Positions 26,168-36,043 are shown, numbered from the stretch's first letter. The stretch is 37,909 bases of DNA from an uncultured Marinilabiliaceae bacterium (GCA_937920475.1 CALEUX010000135.1:1-37909), one strand, 5' to 3'. Numbers and translations: made by a program. Notes: generated from the sequence alone by a model not told the origin.

Positions 26168-26488
26168 ATGAAATTTAGTTACAGTAACCTAACAACTGAT
26201 TTCAATACCCTTGTCGCAGGAAAAGTTTATAATCAATCAGGTTTGATTATACCAATTCTCGAAACGGGTACTTTATATACCTTTTCAAATGAAAGACGCA
26301 CTGAAACAGATTACTTCAGCACCAGATTGATTCCGGAACTAACATGGTTTTTCTCGTCTAAATTTGGATTATACTTAACACTTGGAGGAATTGAATATTC
26401 CATATTGGACTGGAAATCCAACAACTCCCAGTGGGATATTAACTTCAACCCAAGCCACTGGATTCTGGGAATTCAGTTTATTTTATAA
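26168..26488 (+). pseudogene. Probable fragment of an outer-membrane beta-barrel protein
   Basis: This 106-codon frame has no signal peptide but reads like the last four or five strands of a Bacteroidetes outer-membrane barrel: KFSYSNL at the start, TRLIPELTWFFSSKFGLYLTLGG in the middle and SHWILGIQFIL at the end, with alternating polar/apolar residues and an aromatic near the C-terminus. A protein of this type cannot reach the outer membrane without an export signal, so it is best read as a remnant that lost its 5' part, though a start codon in reasonable context (CACCAAAATG) exists. No upstream in-frame coding continues the barrel. It sits alone between the V-ATPase operon and a convergent DUF1080 gene. 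Confidence 0.5.
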
Positions 26489-26503
26489 GTTATCAGTTTT
26501 AAG

Positions 26504-27283
26504 TTACTCCTCAAGCACCAATATCTCAACTTTCCGGAAATCTGTTGGATGGCTTTCGGCCTGCAAAGCGATATGCCCTCTGGTTAGTCTTTTTCCGGTT
26601 TCGGGTGATAATAGCTTTTCATAATCGGGAGACTGCTCGTCCAGAATAGGTTTTTGGTATTGCAAAACCACCTCACCATCAATAATATGCTTAATAATTG
26701 AATCGCCGCGCACTTCAACTTCAACTGTAACCCATTGATCGCCATGATAGGTTCCGGCCTTTGAATTATAACAATGATCGGTAATATATTCCCCATCGAT
26801 CATAACCAAAGTTCCAGGCGTACAAACATTCATATTGGAGCGCTCATCAATTCCATTACCCCCTAAAAGTTGCACTTCTATACTAACAGGGAAATCCTGA
26901 TTTAGCCTCATACTTTCGGCTGATTGGCTGTGAATCATAATCCCATTATTCCGAGAAGCCCACTCCGGGCTTCCGGGAACCTGTTCTCCAACAAATCGGT
27001 ATTCAGCTCTGATTCTGTAATGCGACCATGATTGATTGGTTATTATATGCCCAAACACATTCTCCAAACTGTCGTATTGGTCATATCTTACCTTTAATAA
27101 TCCATCTTCTACTCTGAAAGTGTTTTTATAGTTAACGCCAACAGGTTGCCCGGTGAACTTAATTTCCCAATCATCCAGATTCTCACCGTTAAAAAGTTGT
27201 ATCCATTGCTCGGATGGACTCTTTCTACTTTGGCACGACAGCACCAACAAAGCTAAAACCAAAATTGTGCTAATTATCTTCAT
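26504..27283 (-). CDS. DUF1080 (3-keto-disaccharide hydrolase-like) lipoprotein
   Basis: This 259-residue lipoprotein has a signal peptide ending in the lipobox LVLSC (Cys at about residue 17). It is followed by a beta-sandwich of the DUF1080 type, a concanavalin-like fold: IQLFNGENLDDWEIKF near the start, RVEDGLLKVRY, YRIRAEYRF, NNGIMIHSQ and IEVQLLGG are family blocks, and GHIALQAESHPTDFRKVEI closes the domain. Members of this family act on 3-keto-glycosides or bind carbohydrates, usually beside oxidoreductases of the Gfo/Idh type. Here no such partner is adjacent, so the substrate cannot be named. It is convergent with the small barrel fragment (15-base gap) and appears monocistronic. Confidence 0.88.
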   Translation of the reverse strand: MKIISTILVLALLVLSCQSRKSPSEQWIQLFNGENLDDWEIKFTGQPVGVNYKNTFRVEDGLLKVRYDQYDSLENVFGHIITNQSWSHYRIRAEYRFVGEQVPGSPEWASRNNGIMIHSQSAESMRLNQDFPVSIEVQLLGGNGIDERSNMNVCTPGTLVMIDGEYITDHCYNSKAGTYHGDQWVTVEVEVRGDSIIKHIIDGEVVLQYQKPILDEQSPDYEKLLSPETGKRLTRGHIALQAESHPTDFRKVEILVLEE

Positions 27284-27491
27284 GAAAAATGCTGTTTTTT
27301 GAAGTTATAAATATTTGGCACTCCCCTTTCTAACAAGAGAAAAATGCATTGATGCTCACTAAAAATCAAACTGATGGGTCAATTATAATTAGATGCAAAT
27401 GATTAATTGTTAGCTGCGAGAAACTAAGAACCAACAGCTAAGAGCTTCTGCCTTCAGCCTTTTTAACTATTGGCTTGTCACTATTTATTGA

Positions 27492-27881
27492 TCACTTTTT
27501 ATAATTGGCATACTGCATATCAGTACCTTTAATATGGTTTATTAACCATGTTTTTAAAAAGTTAGTGACCTCTAAAGATACTATTAGTTTTCCGTTTTTA
27601 ATTTTATCGTGAAATTCAGTTATTCTTTCAACATAAGAAGCATGAATGGTTTTATGCTCATCTAAACCGGGATAATTAATGAATGCCATATATTTTTCTT
27701 CGCTCGAAAAATGATATTTTGTATAATCGAGCATGGCTATCACCAATTCTTCCAGTTTTTCTTTTGATTTACCTGCCATTAATCCCTGATAGAAATCGTT
27801 TAAAATCTCGATCCATCGCTGATGTTCCTTATCCAGACCATCGTTTTTTACTGATAAATCTGCAGTCCATTTTATTACCAT
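27492..27881 (-). CDS. Bacteriohemerythrin
   Basis: This single-domain oxygen-binding di-iron protein has 129 residues. All seven iron ligands are present in the expected spacing: His20, His57, Glu61, His76, His80, His116 and Asp121, in KEHQRW, YHFSSEEKYM, DEHKTIHASY and NHIKGTD. This matches Methylococcus-type bacteriohemerythrin, and the four-helix bundle is complete. It is soluble and cytoplasmic with no fused domain. In microaerophilic or anaerobic bacteria such proteins store, deliver or scavenge oxygen; the exact role here is unknown. It is probably transcribed alone. The 208-base gap downstream holds only degenerate AGCT/TAAG-like text and no gene. Confidence 0.95.
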   Translation of the reverse strand: MVIKWTADLSVKNDGLDKEHQRWIEILNDFYQGLMAGKSKEKLEELVIAMLDYTKYHFSSEEKYMAFINYPGLDEHKTIHASYVERITEFHDKIKNGKLIVSLEVTNFLKTWLINHIKGTDMQYANYKK

Positions 27882-28023
27882 AATAGCTTGTATTTATTGA
27901 TTAAACTCTTTTATTTTAAAGTTAATACGAATTATTTGAAATAAAAAACTTAGCCATAGGATAATTCGGGCATAAATTATTAGTTTTATACTATAAACAA
28001 AAACACCTTAATCCTTAACCACC

Positions 28024-28626
28024 ATGATTGAACATTTTTTAAAAGCAAAGCATTGGCAGTTATTTCTGCTCATTTTTGGCATTCCGTTCGTGCTCAATAT
28101 TATTCTGGTGATAAATATAATTTCAGGATTGGCAATTGGTTGCGAGCCTGATTTTGTTAAGATAACTGATTATTTTAAGTATATCCCAGTCATAGCATTC
28201 ATCAGTGCAACCTTTCAGTATGGATGGTTTTGGTCGACCGGTAATGGACTGCAAAAAGCGATTCCGAATGAGTTTAAAATGCAAACCGGTTTTTTTAAGT
28301 TTTCTGTTATTTTCCCTTTTGTTTATATAATGATTTTTGTTTTGGTTTTCATGCTCATACTGGGAACCATTATGTATGAACCATTTAATCCGATTGGTTT
28401 GTTTGGAGCAATGGCCATTGTTGTACCATTGCATTTTTTTGCAATGTTTTGTAGCATTTATTGCATCTATTTTGTAGCACGAACCTATAAAACCGCTGAG
28501 TTAAAAAGAAAAGTGACTTTTGGCGATTATATTGGAGAATTCTTTCTCATTTGGTTCTACCCTATTGGCGTATGGATAATTCAACCTGGCATTAATAAAT
28601 TGGCTAACCAAACTGAGCATTTGTAG
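28024..28626 (+). CDS. Unknown integral membrane protein
   Basis: I do not recognise a named family. The 200-residue product has hydrophobic spans at about 12-36, 52-66, 92-117, 122-150 and 174-190, with short polar loops. The C-terminal part ELKRKVTFGDYIGEFFLIWFYPIGVWIIQP looks like text that recurs in unannotated Bacteroidetes membrane proteins, so a conserved but uncharacterised family is likely. No charged residues typical of a transporter, and no catalytic motif, stand out. It is convergent with the short-chain dehydrogenase gene, only 16 bases apart, and reads away from bacteriohemerythrin. Coding status is supported by the clean start in a CCACCATG context and by the membrane pattern. 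Confidence 0.75.
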   Translation: MIEHFLKAKHWQLFLLIFGIPFVLNIILVINIISGLAIGCEPDFVKITDYFKYIPVIAFISATFQYGWFWSTGNGLQKAIPNEFKMQTGFFKFSVIFPFVYIMIFVLVFMLILGTIMYEPFNPIGLFGAMAIVVPLHFFAMFCSIYCIYFVARTYKTAELKRKVTFGDYIGEFFLIWFYPIGVWIIQPGINKLANQTEHL

Positions 28627-28642
28627 TTGCCAGAAATACAAA

Positions 28643-29455
28643 TTACTTTATGCCGTAATAATCTGCTAAAAGCTTAGAGAACCACTTTGCAGGCAGTAAT
28701 TTCATTATGGTAACAGAAATTTTTTGTACTGCAGAAGCAACAATGTAGCGATGGGCAGGCTTTTTTAAATCAACAATGCGAGCGATTTTTTTGGCAAGTA
28801 CCTGAGGGCTTAAACCATGGCTTTCATCCTTTTCAATAGCCCGAAGGGTGGTTTCAAACTGCGGATAAACAGAATTTTGTTTGCTGGCAGCAATAACCTT
28901 ACGGTTTGCCGTAAATTGAGTGGCAAAATCGCCGGGATTTACCACAACAACATTAATATTAAATGGTTTTAACTCGAGACGCAGCGCCTGACTGTATCCT
29001 TCTACTGCAAATTTACTGGCTGAGTAGTAACCCTGAAAAGGCAATCCCATTAAACCACCAATGGAACTGATGTTGATGATGGTGCCGGATTGTTGCTTAC
29101 GAAAGTAAGGCAACACGGCATTAATGGTACGCACCGTGCCAAAAAAATTGGTATCCATCTGGATAAACAATTCTTCCTGATTGGTTTCTTCTAGTGCACC
29201 GGCAATGCCCATTCCGGCGTTGTTAATTAAAACATCAATACGGCCTTCTTTCTTAACAATTTCGTTAACCGCCCATTGAACCGATTGACTGTCAGCAACA
29301 TCCATGCCAACCAGGTTTATCGTCGGCATATCATCAATATTTCGACGCACCGAACCATAAACCTGATGCCCCAGACCAGCCAGAAACAGTGCGGTTTCCC
29401 GACCAAATCCGGACGAAACCCCGGTAATAAAAATTACTTTCCTTTTCAAAACCAA
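28643..29455 (-). CDS. Short-chain dehydrogenase, candidate 3-ketosphinganine reductase
   Basis: This classical NAD(P)-dependent short-chain dehydrogenase has 270 residues. The cofactor motif TGVSSGFG is at 11-18, NNAG at 78-81, the catalytic serine about 131 in NISSIGG, and YxxxK is Y144/K148 in YSASK. The C-terminal 30 residues (VQKISVTIMKLLPAKWFSKLLADYYG) are amphipathic or hydrophobic, which suggests membrane contact and a lipid substrate. It follows the serine palmitoyltransferase gene by 16 bases on the same strand, so the two are almost certainly co-transcribed. The next step after that enzyme is reduction of 3-ketosphinganine to sphinganine, and this gene is the obvious candidate. The fold alone cannot prove it, since many short-chain dehydrogenases of this group have unknown substrates. 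Confidence 0.85.
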   Translation of the reverse strand: MVLKRKVIFITGVSSGFGRETALFLAGLGHQVYGSVRRNIDDMPTINLVGMDVADSQSVQWAVNEIVKKEGRIDVLINNAGMGIAGALEETNQEELFIQMDTNFFGTVRTINAVLPYFRKQQSGTIINISSIGGLMGLPFQGYYSASKFAVEGYSQALRLELKPFNINVVVVNPGDFATQFTANRKVIAASKQNSVYPQFETTLRAIEKDESHGLSPQVLAKKIARIVDLKKPAHRYIVASAVQKISVTIMKLLPAKWFSKLLADYYGIK

Positions 29456-29471
29456 GACTATTAATTAAATA

Positions 29472-30683
<1,212 letters not shown>

Positions 30684-30709
30684 TTAATTAAGGTTAATTT
30701 AATTTGGCA

Positions 30710-30717
30710 CAAACTTA
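30710..30717 (-). promoter_or_regulatory. Candidate -7 promoter element of spt
   Basis: TAAGTTTG on the - strand matches the Bacteroidetes -7 consensus TAnnTTTG exactly and sits 36 bases before the spt start codon. The -33 region is not clear. Confidence 0.5.
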
Positions 30718-30960
30718 TAAAAATTATCGATTCTCGATTCTACTCATATAAAATCTGTTGCAACTTTTATATTAATATTTTTGAAATGGCATTGAATACC
30801 ATTCTATTATTGTTTTACAACCATCCCATTTCTATTCATTAAATCAGAACAAATTAATTTTCTAATTGCTATATAATAGTTTATTTTTCCGATTGAACTA
30901 TTTTATTTATTAATAACAAATCAGTAACTTATAACCTATAATTAACATTCATTATAGAAC

Positions 30961-30990
30961 TAAGCGAACGAATTGGCGTAATAAGCGAAC
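30961..30990 (+). promoter_or_regulatory. Two TAAGCGAAC direct repeats, 21-base period
   Basis: TAAGCGAAC occurs at 30961-30969 and again at 30982-30990, exactly 21 bases apart (two helical turns), 18 bases before the chemoreceptor start codon. Same-face spacing of identical 9-mers suggests binding of a tandem regulator, or an RNA-level element in the leader. Confidence 0.4.
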
Positions 30991-31007
30991 ACAAAACTTA
31001 TACCACT

Positions 31008-32579
31008 ATGATCAGACGTTTCTTCTCCAAAATCGGCAATAAAATTGTTTTTTTTACCGGAACTGTATTGTTCTTTTTGGCTGTTGTAATTACGGTAACT
31101 TTCACAATAATCACTTACCGGTCAACAGTTGATCAACTCAACAAAATTGAAACTGAACTCATGGCCAGCTTCGACCATATGCTGCAAAGCGAGGTGGAAA
31201 CTGCTGTTACCATGCTTCAAGGGTTTGCCGATAAGATTAATTCAGGCGAATTATCAGAAGTACAGGGCCGCAAGCAAGCCGCTGATGTTTTGCGTGGTAT
31301 TAAATATGGCGATGGAGGGTATTTTTGGGCCGATACCCGGGATGGATTAAATGTGGTTTTACCGGGCTCTACAGGCGTTGAAGGAACTAACCGACTCCAT
31401 CTTGTCGACTCCAATGGTACGGAATTTATCAAAAAGATAATCGCTGCCGGTATGGAAGGCGGTGGCTTTACTGAATATTGGTTTCCCAAACTGGGCGAAA
31501 CAACTCCGATGCCCAAAAGAAGTTATTCCAAATACTTTGAGCCTTTTAACTGGGTGGTGGGAACAGGTTTGTATTTTGATGACATTGATGTTATTGTGAA
31601 TAATTTCAGAAAAGAAAGAGAACGGGAGTTAACGCAAACCATTACTCTCGTGGTAATCATCTCAACGCTAACACTATTGGCCGGTATTTTGTTAGCCTTT
31701 ATCATTGGCCGAAGAATTAGCAGGCCGATTGTTGATTTATCGGAAAAGACTACTCAAATCTCTGCCGGTAATTTAACCGTTGACATTCACACACAACTGT
31801 CGGATGAAGTTGGCATACTCTCAAATTCCATCAACGAAATGGTTCATAAACTGCGGCAGATTGTTACTGAAATTTCTGAAGGCGCATCAAATGTGGTAAC
31901 TGCCTCGCAACAAATGAGCGAAGCTTCTCAGCTTATTGCCGACGGTGCTGCTGAACAAGCCGCATCTACCGAAGAAATAAGCACATCGATGGAAGAAATG
32001 GTATCGAGCATACTTCAAAACACCGACAATGCTAATAAAACAGATAATATTGCCACCGAATCGGCAAAAAGCATTATCCAACTCAAGGATGCTTTTAAAG
32101 AAACCCTGGACGCCATGGAGCAGATAACGGCCAAGTCGGTTATTATTAAAGACATCAGCTTCCAGACCAACATTCTGGCATTAAACGCAGCGGTTGAAGC
32201 AGCCCGGGCCGGAGATGCAGGTAGAGGCTTTAGTGTTGTAGCCGGAGAGGTCAGAAAACTTTCGGAAAACACACAAAAAGCAGCACTTGAGATTGACTTG
32301 CTTACAAAGAGCAGCTTAGAAGTGGCGCAACATTCGTGGGAACTTTTGGAAAAACTGGTTCCTGAATTCCAGCAAACCAACATGCTTGTTAAAGAGATTT
32401 CGGCTTCAGGGTCGGAACAAAAAATTGGGGCCGATATGATTAACAATGCCGTTCAAACATTGGTGCAGGTAACCAATCAAAATTCAGCATCGTCGGAAGA
32501 GTTGGCTTCCAGCTCAGAAGAGCTTGCGGCACAGGCAGAAACTCTTAAGGACGCTGTAAGCTTTTTCAGAATAAAGTAA
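31008..32579 (+). CDS. Methyl-accepting chemotaxis protein with single Cache sensor
   Basis: This chemoreceptor has 523 residues: TM1 (about 13-36), a compact periplasmic single-Cache domain (about 40-205) with [10 protein letters not shown] (101-110) and [14 protein letters not shown] (181-194), typical of the sCache_2 class, TM2 (about 211-234), HAMP (235-290), and a coiled-coil signalling domain with tip [21 protein letters not shown]. Pairs such as [10 protein letters not shown] and [12 protein letters not shown] are candidate methylation sites. It lacks a C-terminal CheR-binding pentapeptide. Single-Cache receptors often sense small organic acids, but the ligand here is unknown. It is divergent from spt, monocistronic, and followed by a terminator-like hairpin. 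Its signalling domain closely resembles that of the first receptor in the window, so both probably feed the same CheA/CheW array, encoded elsewhere. Confidence 0.93.
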   Translation: MIRRFFSKIGNKIVFFTGTVLFFLAVVITVTFTIITYRSTVDQLNKIETELMASFDHMLQSEVETAVTMLQGFADKINSGELSEVQGRKQAADVLRGIKYGDGGYFWADTRDGLNVVLPGSTGVEGTNRLHLVDSNGTEFIKKIIAAGMEGGGFTEYWFPKLGETTPMPKRSYSKYFEPFNWVVGTGLYFDDIDVIVNNFRKERERELTQTITLVVIISTLTLLAGILLAFIIGRRISRPIVDLSEKTTQISAGNLTVDIHTQLSDEVGILSNSINEMVHKLRQIVTEISEGASNVVTASQQMSEASQLIADGAAEQAASTEEISTSMEEMVSSILQNTDNANKTDNIATESAKSIIQLKDAFKETLDAMEQITAKSVIIKDISFQTNILALNAAVEAARAGDAGRGFSVVAGEVRKLSENTQKAALEIDLLTKSSLEVAQHSWELLEKLVPEFQQTNMLVKEISASGSEQKIGADMINNAVQTLVQVTNQNSASSEELASSSEELAAQAETLKDAVSFFRIK

Positions 32580-32597
32580 GATGCTGTTACAATTTTT

Positions 32598-32668
32598 ATA
32601 GACTTTTAGAAGCTTAGATGCAAAGTCCCGAGAATCGGGATTAGACAGATAGACAAGACTTAACAGAT
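32598..32668 (+). repeat. Degenerate TAGA-type repeat with embedded TCCCGA palindrome
   Basis: The gap after the chemoreceptor starts with TAGACTTTTAGAAGCTTAGATG, contains the palindrome TCCCGA-GAA-TCGGGA (32626-32640), and continues TTAGACAGATAGACAAGAC. Complementary text (TAAGTTTTCTGTCTAAATC) follows about 90 bases later. A related TCCCGAT-AA-ATCGGGA palindrome lies upstream of the Lrp gene. Confidence 0.45.
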
Positions 32669-32670
32669 CA

Positions 32671-32700
32671 TACAGGCCTGCCTTTTTAGGCAGGCCTGTA
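32671..32700. terminator. Strong hairpin between convergent genes
   Basis: TACAGGCCTGCC and GGCAGGCCTGTA form a perfect 12-bp GC-rich stem around TTTTTA, 90 bases past the chemoreceptor stop and upstream of the convergent PLP-enzyme stop. No long U-run follows on either strand, so termination efficiency is uncertain; a bidirectional role is likely. Confidence 0.6.
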
Positions 32701-32808
32701 AATATGACATTTAGAATAATTGTTTGATTTTTTTGCCATTTAGCTTTTTTCCTAAGTTTTCTGTCTAAATCTTTCTATATTAAATTTTAAATAGCTACAG
32801 TTTTTATT

Positions 32809-34059
32809 CTAAAATACTTTATTAAAAGCATGTTCAATGGCTTTAATCAGGTCATCTGCATCTTCGAGACCAATGCTTAAACGTATTAATTTTTCATTAA
32901 TACCAAGCATTTCACGGTCTTCGGCCGATACGTCAACATGTGTCATGGTTGCAGGATGCTCTGCCAAACTTTCAGTTGAGCCCAAACTTACTGCCAGCTT
33001 AAACAACTTTAAATTATTCAGAAACAGAAAAGCTTCCTTTTCTCCACCTTTGATTTCAAAAGAAATCATGGATCCTGCCGACAGACACTGTTTTTCGAAT
33101 ATGGCTTTTTGTGAGTCGCTGTCTTTCAAAAAACCGAGGTAATGAATTTTGTCAACCGCAGGATGTTTTTGCAGATATTCAGCTACTTTTCGGGCATTCA
33201 ATGCTTGCTGCTCCATGCGGATTTTTAAAGTTTCCAGACTTCGTAAAATTAACCACGATGAATGCGGATCGAGCATGCAGCCAAAAAATGTACGCATACA
33301 TTTTAACTGACCTATTAGGTTGGAATTACCAACACAGGCACCAGCAATGACATCGCTGTGTCCACCAATAAATTTAGTGGCCGAATACAACGAAATATCG
33401 GCTCCAAATTTTAAAGGATGCTGGAAAACCGGCCCCAGAAAAGTATTATCAACAGCCAGAATAGGGCGCTTCCCATCTTTTTCGAAATGGTTGGCCAGTT
33501 GCTTGCACATATCAATATCAACCAGTGAGATGGTTGGATTACCGGGAATTTCAGTATAAATTAATCCGGGTATTTTCCCGTGATTGGCAGATTCAGTTCT
33601 TTTAACAATAGTTTCAAAAGAATCACTTGCATTAAATTTTATAACATCAATGTTAAACGACGGTAAAACATAGTTAAAAAAATGGTCGGTACCACCATAA
33701 ACCGGAGCTCCGTACAATAAACAATCGCCCGGTTTTAAAAAGGTAAAAACAAGTGTAGAAATGGCAGCCATTCCACTCGCAAAAAAAGCGGCTTCTTCTC
33801 CCCCATCCCACAGCGCCAAACGTTTTTCAACCAAATCGAGATTCGGGTTATTCAAACGGCTGTATATCATGCCAGTTTCTTCGCCTTCAACTTTTTGGCG
33901 CAATCCATAGGCCAGTTCGAAAAACGACTTTCCAGCCTCGGCAGTCCTGAATGCAAACGTGGAATTCTGAAAAAGCGGGCATTTAATAGCTCCCTGATGG
34001 TCGGCAGCATGAAACCCATGCGACATCATCAAACTTTCGGGGTGAAATATATTATCCAT
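32809..34059 (-). CDS. Cys/Met metabolism PLP-dependent enzyme (cystathionine gamma-synthase / gamma-lyase family)
   Basis: This 416-residue fold-type I PLP enzyme acts on sulfur amino acids or their precursors. Family residues are visible: Tyr67-Arg68 in YSRLNNPN (binds the neighbouring subunit's PLP phosphate), SGMAA at 95-99, Asp204 in VDNTFLGP, the PLP lysine 229 in SATKFIGGHSD, and the C-terminal SLGSTESLAEHPATMTH block. Methionine gamma-lyases have a key cysteine in a YGCT-like motif; here that place reads VYGGTDHF (Gly123), which argues against a typical methionine gamma-lyase. Cystathionine gamma-synthase, gamma-lyase or O-acetylhomoserine sulfhydrylase remain open. It is divergent from an Lrp/AsnC regulator, which probably controls it. 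Confidence 0.88.
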   Translation of the reverse strand: MDNIFHPESLMMSHGFHAADHQGAIKCPLFQNSTFAFRTAEAGKSFFELAYGLRQKVEGEETGMIYSRLNNPNLDLVEKRLALWDGGEEAAFFASGMAAISTLVFTFLKPGDCLLYGAPVYGGTDHFFNYVLPSFNIDVIKFNASDSFETIVKRTESANHGKIPGLIYTEIPGNPTISLVDIDMCKQLANHFEKDGKRPILAVDNTFLGPVFQHPLKFGADISLYSATKFIGGHSDVIAGACVGNSNLIGQLKCMRTFFGCMLDPHSSWLILRSLETLKIRMEQQALNARKVAEYLQKHPAVDKIHYLGFLKDSDSQKAIFEKQCLSAGSMISFEIKGGEKEAFLFLNNLKLFKLAVSLGSTESLAEHPATMTHVDVSAEDREMLGINEKLIRLSIGLEDADDLIKAIEHAFNKVF

Positions 34060-34370
34060 AGTGTCGTTTTTCTTTAAATTTAATATTTTATATATTTTTA
34101 TACCATATATAAGTAGTTTAATTAGTTTTTTATTCTTTATTTTTGATTTATATTAGTTTATTAATCTTTCAATATATATCAATAATAATAAACCCAGAAT
34201 AATAATCTGTAAGACAAATGAAACGAGCCATGAGAGCCTTTTTCTCACACAGGGGAATCGAAGACCGGCGCAGCCAATGACTAACCGGCGAGTTCCCCCG
34301 ATATATCGAGGCAGGCTATCCCGATAAATCGGGACAAGTTGTGACCATTAAAAAACAAGTTTTAGAGTAT
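34060..34370. other. Divergent intergenic region with two contrasting halves
   Basis: The first half (to about 34215) is extremely AT-rich and should contain the promoters of the PLP-enzyme gene and perhaps the regulator's operator. The second half is GC-richer and holds a chain of stem-loops, annotated separately. No protein-coding gene is seen. Confidence 0.5.
34231..34334 (+). promoter_or_regulatory. Chain of stem-loops upstream of the Lrp-family gene
   Basis: Within about 100 bases there are TGAGA/TCTCA (34231-34247), GGGGAATCG (34252-34260) pairing with CGAGTTCCCC (34289-34298, one bulge) around an inner CCGG/CCGG, the near-palindrome CCCCGATATATCGAGG, and TCCCGAT-AA-ATCGGGA (34319-34334). 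It could be a structured leader or a small repeated element; no known riboswitch class fits. Confidence 0.4.
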
Positions 34371-34835
34371 ATGAAACCAGACAAAACCGACATTAAGCTT
34401 CTGATGCTTTTACAAGATAATGCCAGGCTAACCACCAAACAGCTGGCACATTACCTCGATTTAACAGCGACTCCGGTTTTTGAAAGAATACGTAAACTCG
34501 AGAAAGCAGGATATATCAGTAAATATGTAGCATTAACCGACAAAAAGAAGCTCGGCAAATTGCTCACCGTTTTTTGTCATGTATCATTAAAGGAGCACAA
34601 TAAGGATATGATCAGAGAGTTTGAAAAAAAAGTATCTCTGATTCCGGAAGTAATGGAATGCCATCACGTTGCAGGCATTCATGATTATCTGCTAAAGGTT
34701 GTTACCGAAAATATGGATGCGTATCACGCTTTTATTTACAACAAATTAACTGCGATAGGTAATATTGCCAATGTTAACAGTTCCTTTGTGATGAATGAGA
34801 TAAAATACACAACTGCACACCATCTGGATGATTAG
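34371..34835 (+). CDS. Lrp/AsnC family transcriptional regulator
   Basis: This feast-famine regulator has 154 residues from the ATG at 34371; a GTG ten codons earlier is less likely and lies next to the hairpins. The N-terminal winged helix-turn-helix (about 4-60) reads TDIKLLMLLQDNARLTTKQLAHYL then TPVFERIRKLEKAGYI, the standard AsnC pattern. The C-terminal half (about 65-150) is a RAM/ACT-like ligand-binding domain with PEVMECHHVAGIHDYLLKV. Such regulators bind amino acids and commonly control the adjacent gene. The divergent neighbour makes or breaks sulfur amino acids, so methionine, cysteine or a related metabolite is a reasonable effector. Its stop codon overlaps the stop of the convergent DUF5009 gene by 4 bases. 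Confidence 0.93.
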   Translation: MKPDKTDIKLLMLLQDNARLTTKQLAHYLDLTATPVFERIRKLEKAGYISKYVALTDKKKLGKLLTVFCHVSLKEHNKDMIREFEKKVSLIPEVMECHHVAGIHDYLLKVVTENMDAYHAFIYNKLTAIGNIANVNSSFVMNEIKYTTAHHLDD

Positions 34836-36031
34836 AGTTTTAAACGAACATTTCTTCTGGTAAGCCATGCTGTAATTTGAACCATCAGTAAAGAAAACAG
34901 AATACCACGGAACAATCCGCCCCACGAATGGCTTAGCCATAACGGATAATAAAGTCCTGCAAACCAAATAGCATGATAATAAACGCTGGGTAAAAGATAG
35001 GCCAGAAAAGTATTGACACCTGCCGGTTCGAAAAATCGGAACCATGACGCTTTGCCTTTTATATCAACAATATAATACACCAAAGCAAACGACCAAAATG
35101 AAATCCCCATACAAATATATACCCACGATGGCGTATCGCCAAGTTTGGATATTCCCCAATATGGCCGGGTTGCAAAACCGAGAATAAAAAACAGAACCCC
35201 CAATAAGAAGAATGCAGAAAAGAAGGTTTTAAGGTTTTCAGAATATCGACGAAGAATTAACGAGGCCAACAACCCAATGGTGGTCATGCTGGCATATGAA
35301 CCTCCACCAGGTAGAACCAACCAGTTTACCCAGCCTTTAACCGGGAGAATTGATTCCATCAACATATGGTAGGCCATTAGCAAAATTAAAACAACAGCAG
35401 TTACACGAATTTTACTGCCTATAATTAAAAAAGCAAGTGCCGAGAAAAGATAAGCCCAGCCAATAAGGCCCAAAATGCCCCACCATTGAGGCGTCAGCCA
35501 TCTGATTTGATCATTTTCTCCACCTCGGTATATTACTGCTAAAACAATTAAAACCACCCAGGCTGCCAAAGGCAACCAGCGACCTAAAATCCCTGCTTTT
35601 CCGTTTTCCTTTTTTGGATAAACACTCCAAATGGCAATAACTGCCAGATACATGAGTAACGACCAAAGATTTTTATCCAGGCCTGTTGCTTCAGCATTAA
35701 GTCCACTGGTGTTCACCATAAGTACACCTATGAGCACCAAAGCAGCCGAACGCTTAACAATATGAGCAACTATTGATAATTTGCTCTCCCCTTTTGCTAA
35801 ACGGTTACTGATGGCAAACGGTATTGACATACCAACAAGGAAAAGAAACAACGGAAAAACCACATCGGCCAATCCCATGCCATCCACACCTGCCGGATAA
35901 TGATTCAACCAATCAGGAATGTTTTTAACTCCCGGAATGTCGTTCACAAAAATCATTAAAACAACGGTTAACGCTCTTAAAACGTCGATACTTTTAATGC
36001 GAAGTGGTTTTACAGGAATTGAGTTGTTCAT
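34832..36031 (-). CDS. DUF5009 / HGSNAT-like membrane acyltransferase
   Basis: This polytopic membrane protein of 399 residues has about ten hydrophobic spans and belongs to the family related to heparan-alpha-glucosaminide N-acetyltransferase. The N-terminus SIDVLRALTVVLMIFVND and the following NHYPAGVDGMGLADVVFPLFLFLVGMSIPF are typical: His44 matches the proposed acetyl-accepting histidine and the D-x-x-FP-x-FLF block follows at about 56-64. The C-terminal part EPAGVNTFLAYLLPSVYYH is also a family block. Such proteins pass acetyl groups from cytoplasmic acetyl-CoA to sugars on the other side of the membrane; the acceptor here is unknown. It is the last gene of an operon with DUF3267 and a coiled-coil protein (12- and 17-base gaps). 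Confidence 0.85.
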   Translation of the reverse strand: MNNSIPVKPLRIKSIDVLRALTVVLMIFVNDIPGVKNIPDWLNHYPAGVDGMGLADVVFPLFLFLVGMSIPFAISNRLAKGESKLSIVAHIVKRSAALVLIGVLMVNTSGLNAEATGLDKNLWSLLMYLAVIAIWSVYPKKENGKAGILGRWLPLAAWVVLIVLAVIYRGGENDQIRWLTPQWWGILGLIGWAYLFSALAFLIIGSKIRVTAVVLILLMAYHMLMESILPVKGWVNWLVLPGGGSYASMTTIGLLASLILRRYSENLKTFFSAFFLLGVLFFILGFATRPYWGISKLGDTPSWVYICMGISFWSFALVYYIVDIKGKASWFRFFEPAGVNTFLAYLLPSVYYHAIWFAGLYYPLWLSHSWGGLFRGILFSLLMVQITAWLTRRNVRLKL

Positions 36032-36043
36032 ATGTTTTATGTA

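Noticed and set aside
27400-27480. AGCT/TAAG-like repeated text after bacteriohemerythrin
   Set aside because: Too degenerate to define a unit and no paired arms long enough to call a structure.
34252-34300. tRNA-like or recombination-site-like fold upstream of the Lrp gene
   Set aside because: A TTCGATTCC-like word appears on the - strand, but no acceptor, D or anticodon arms can be formed around it.
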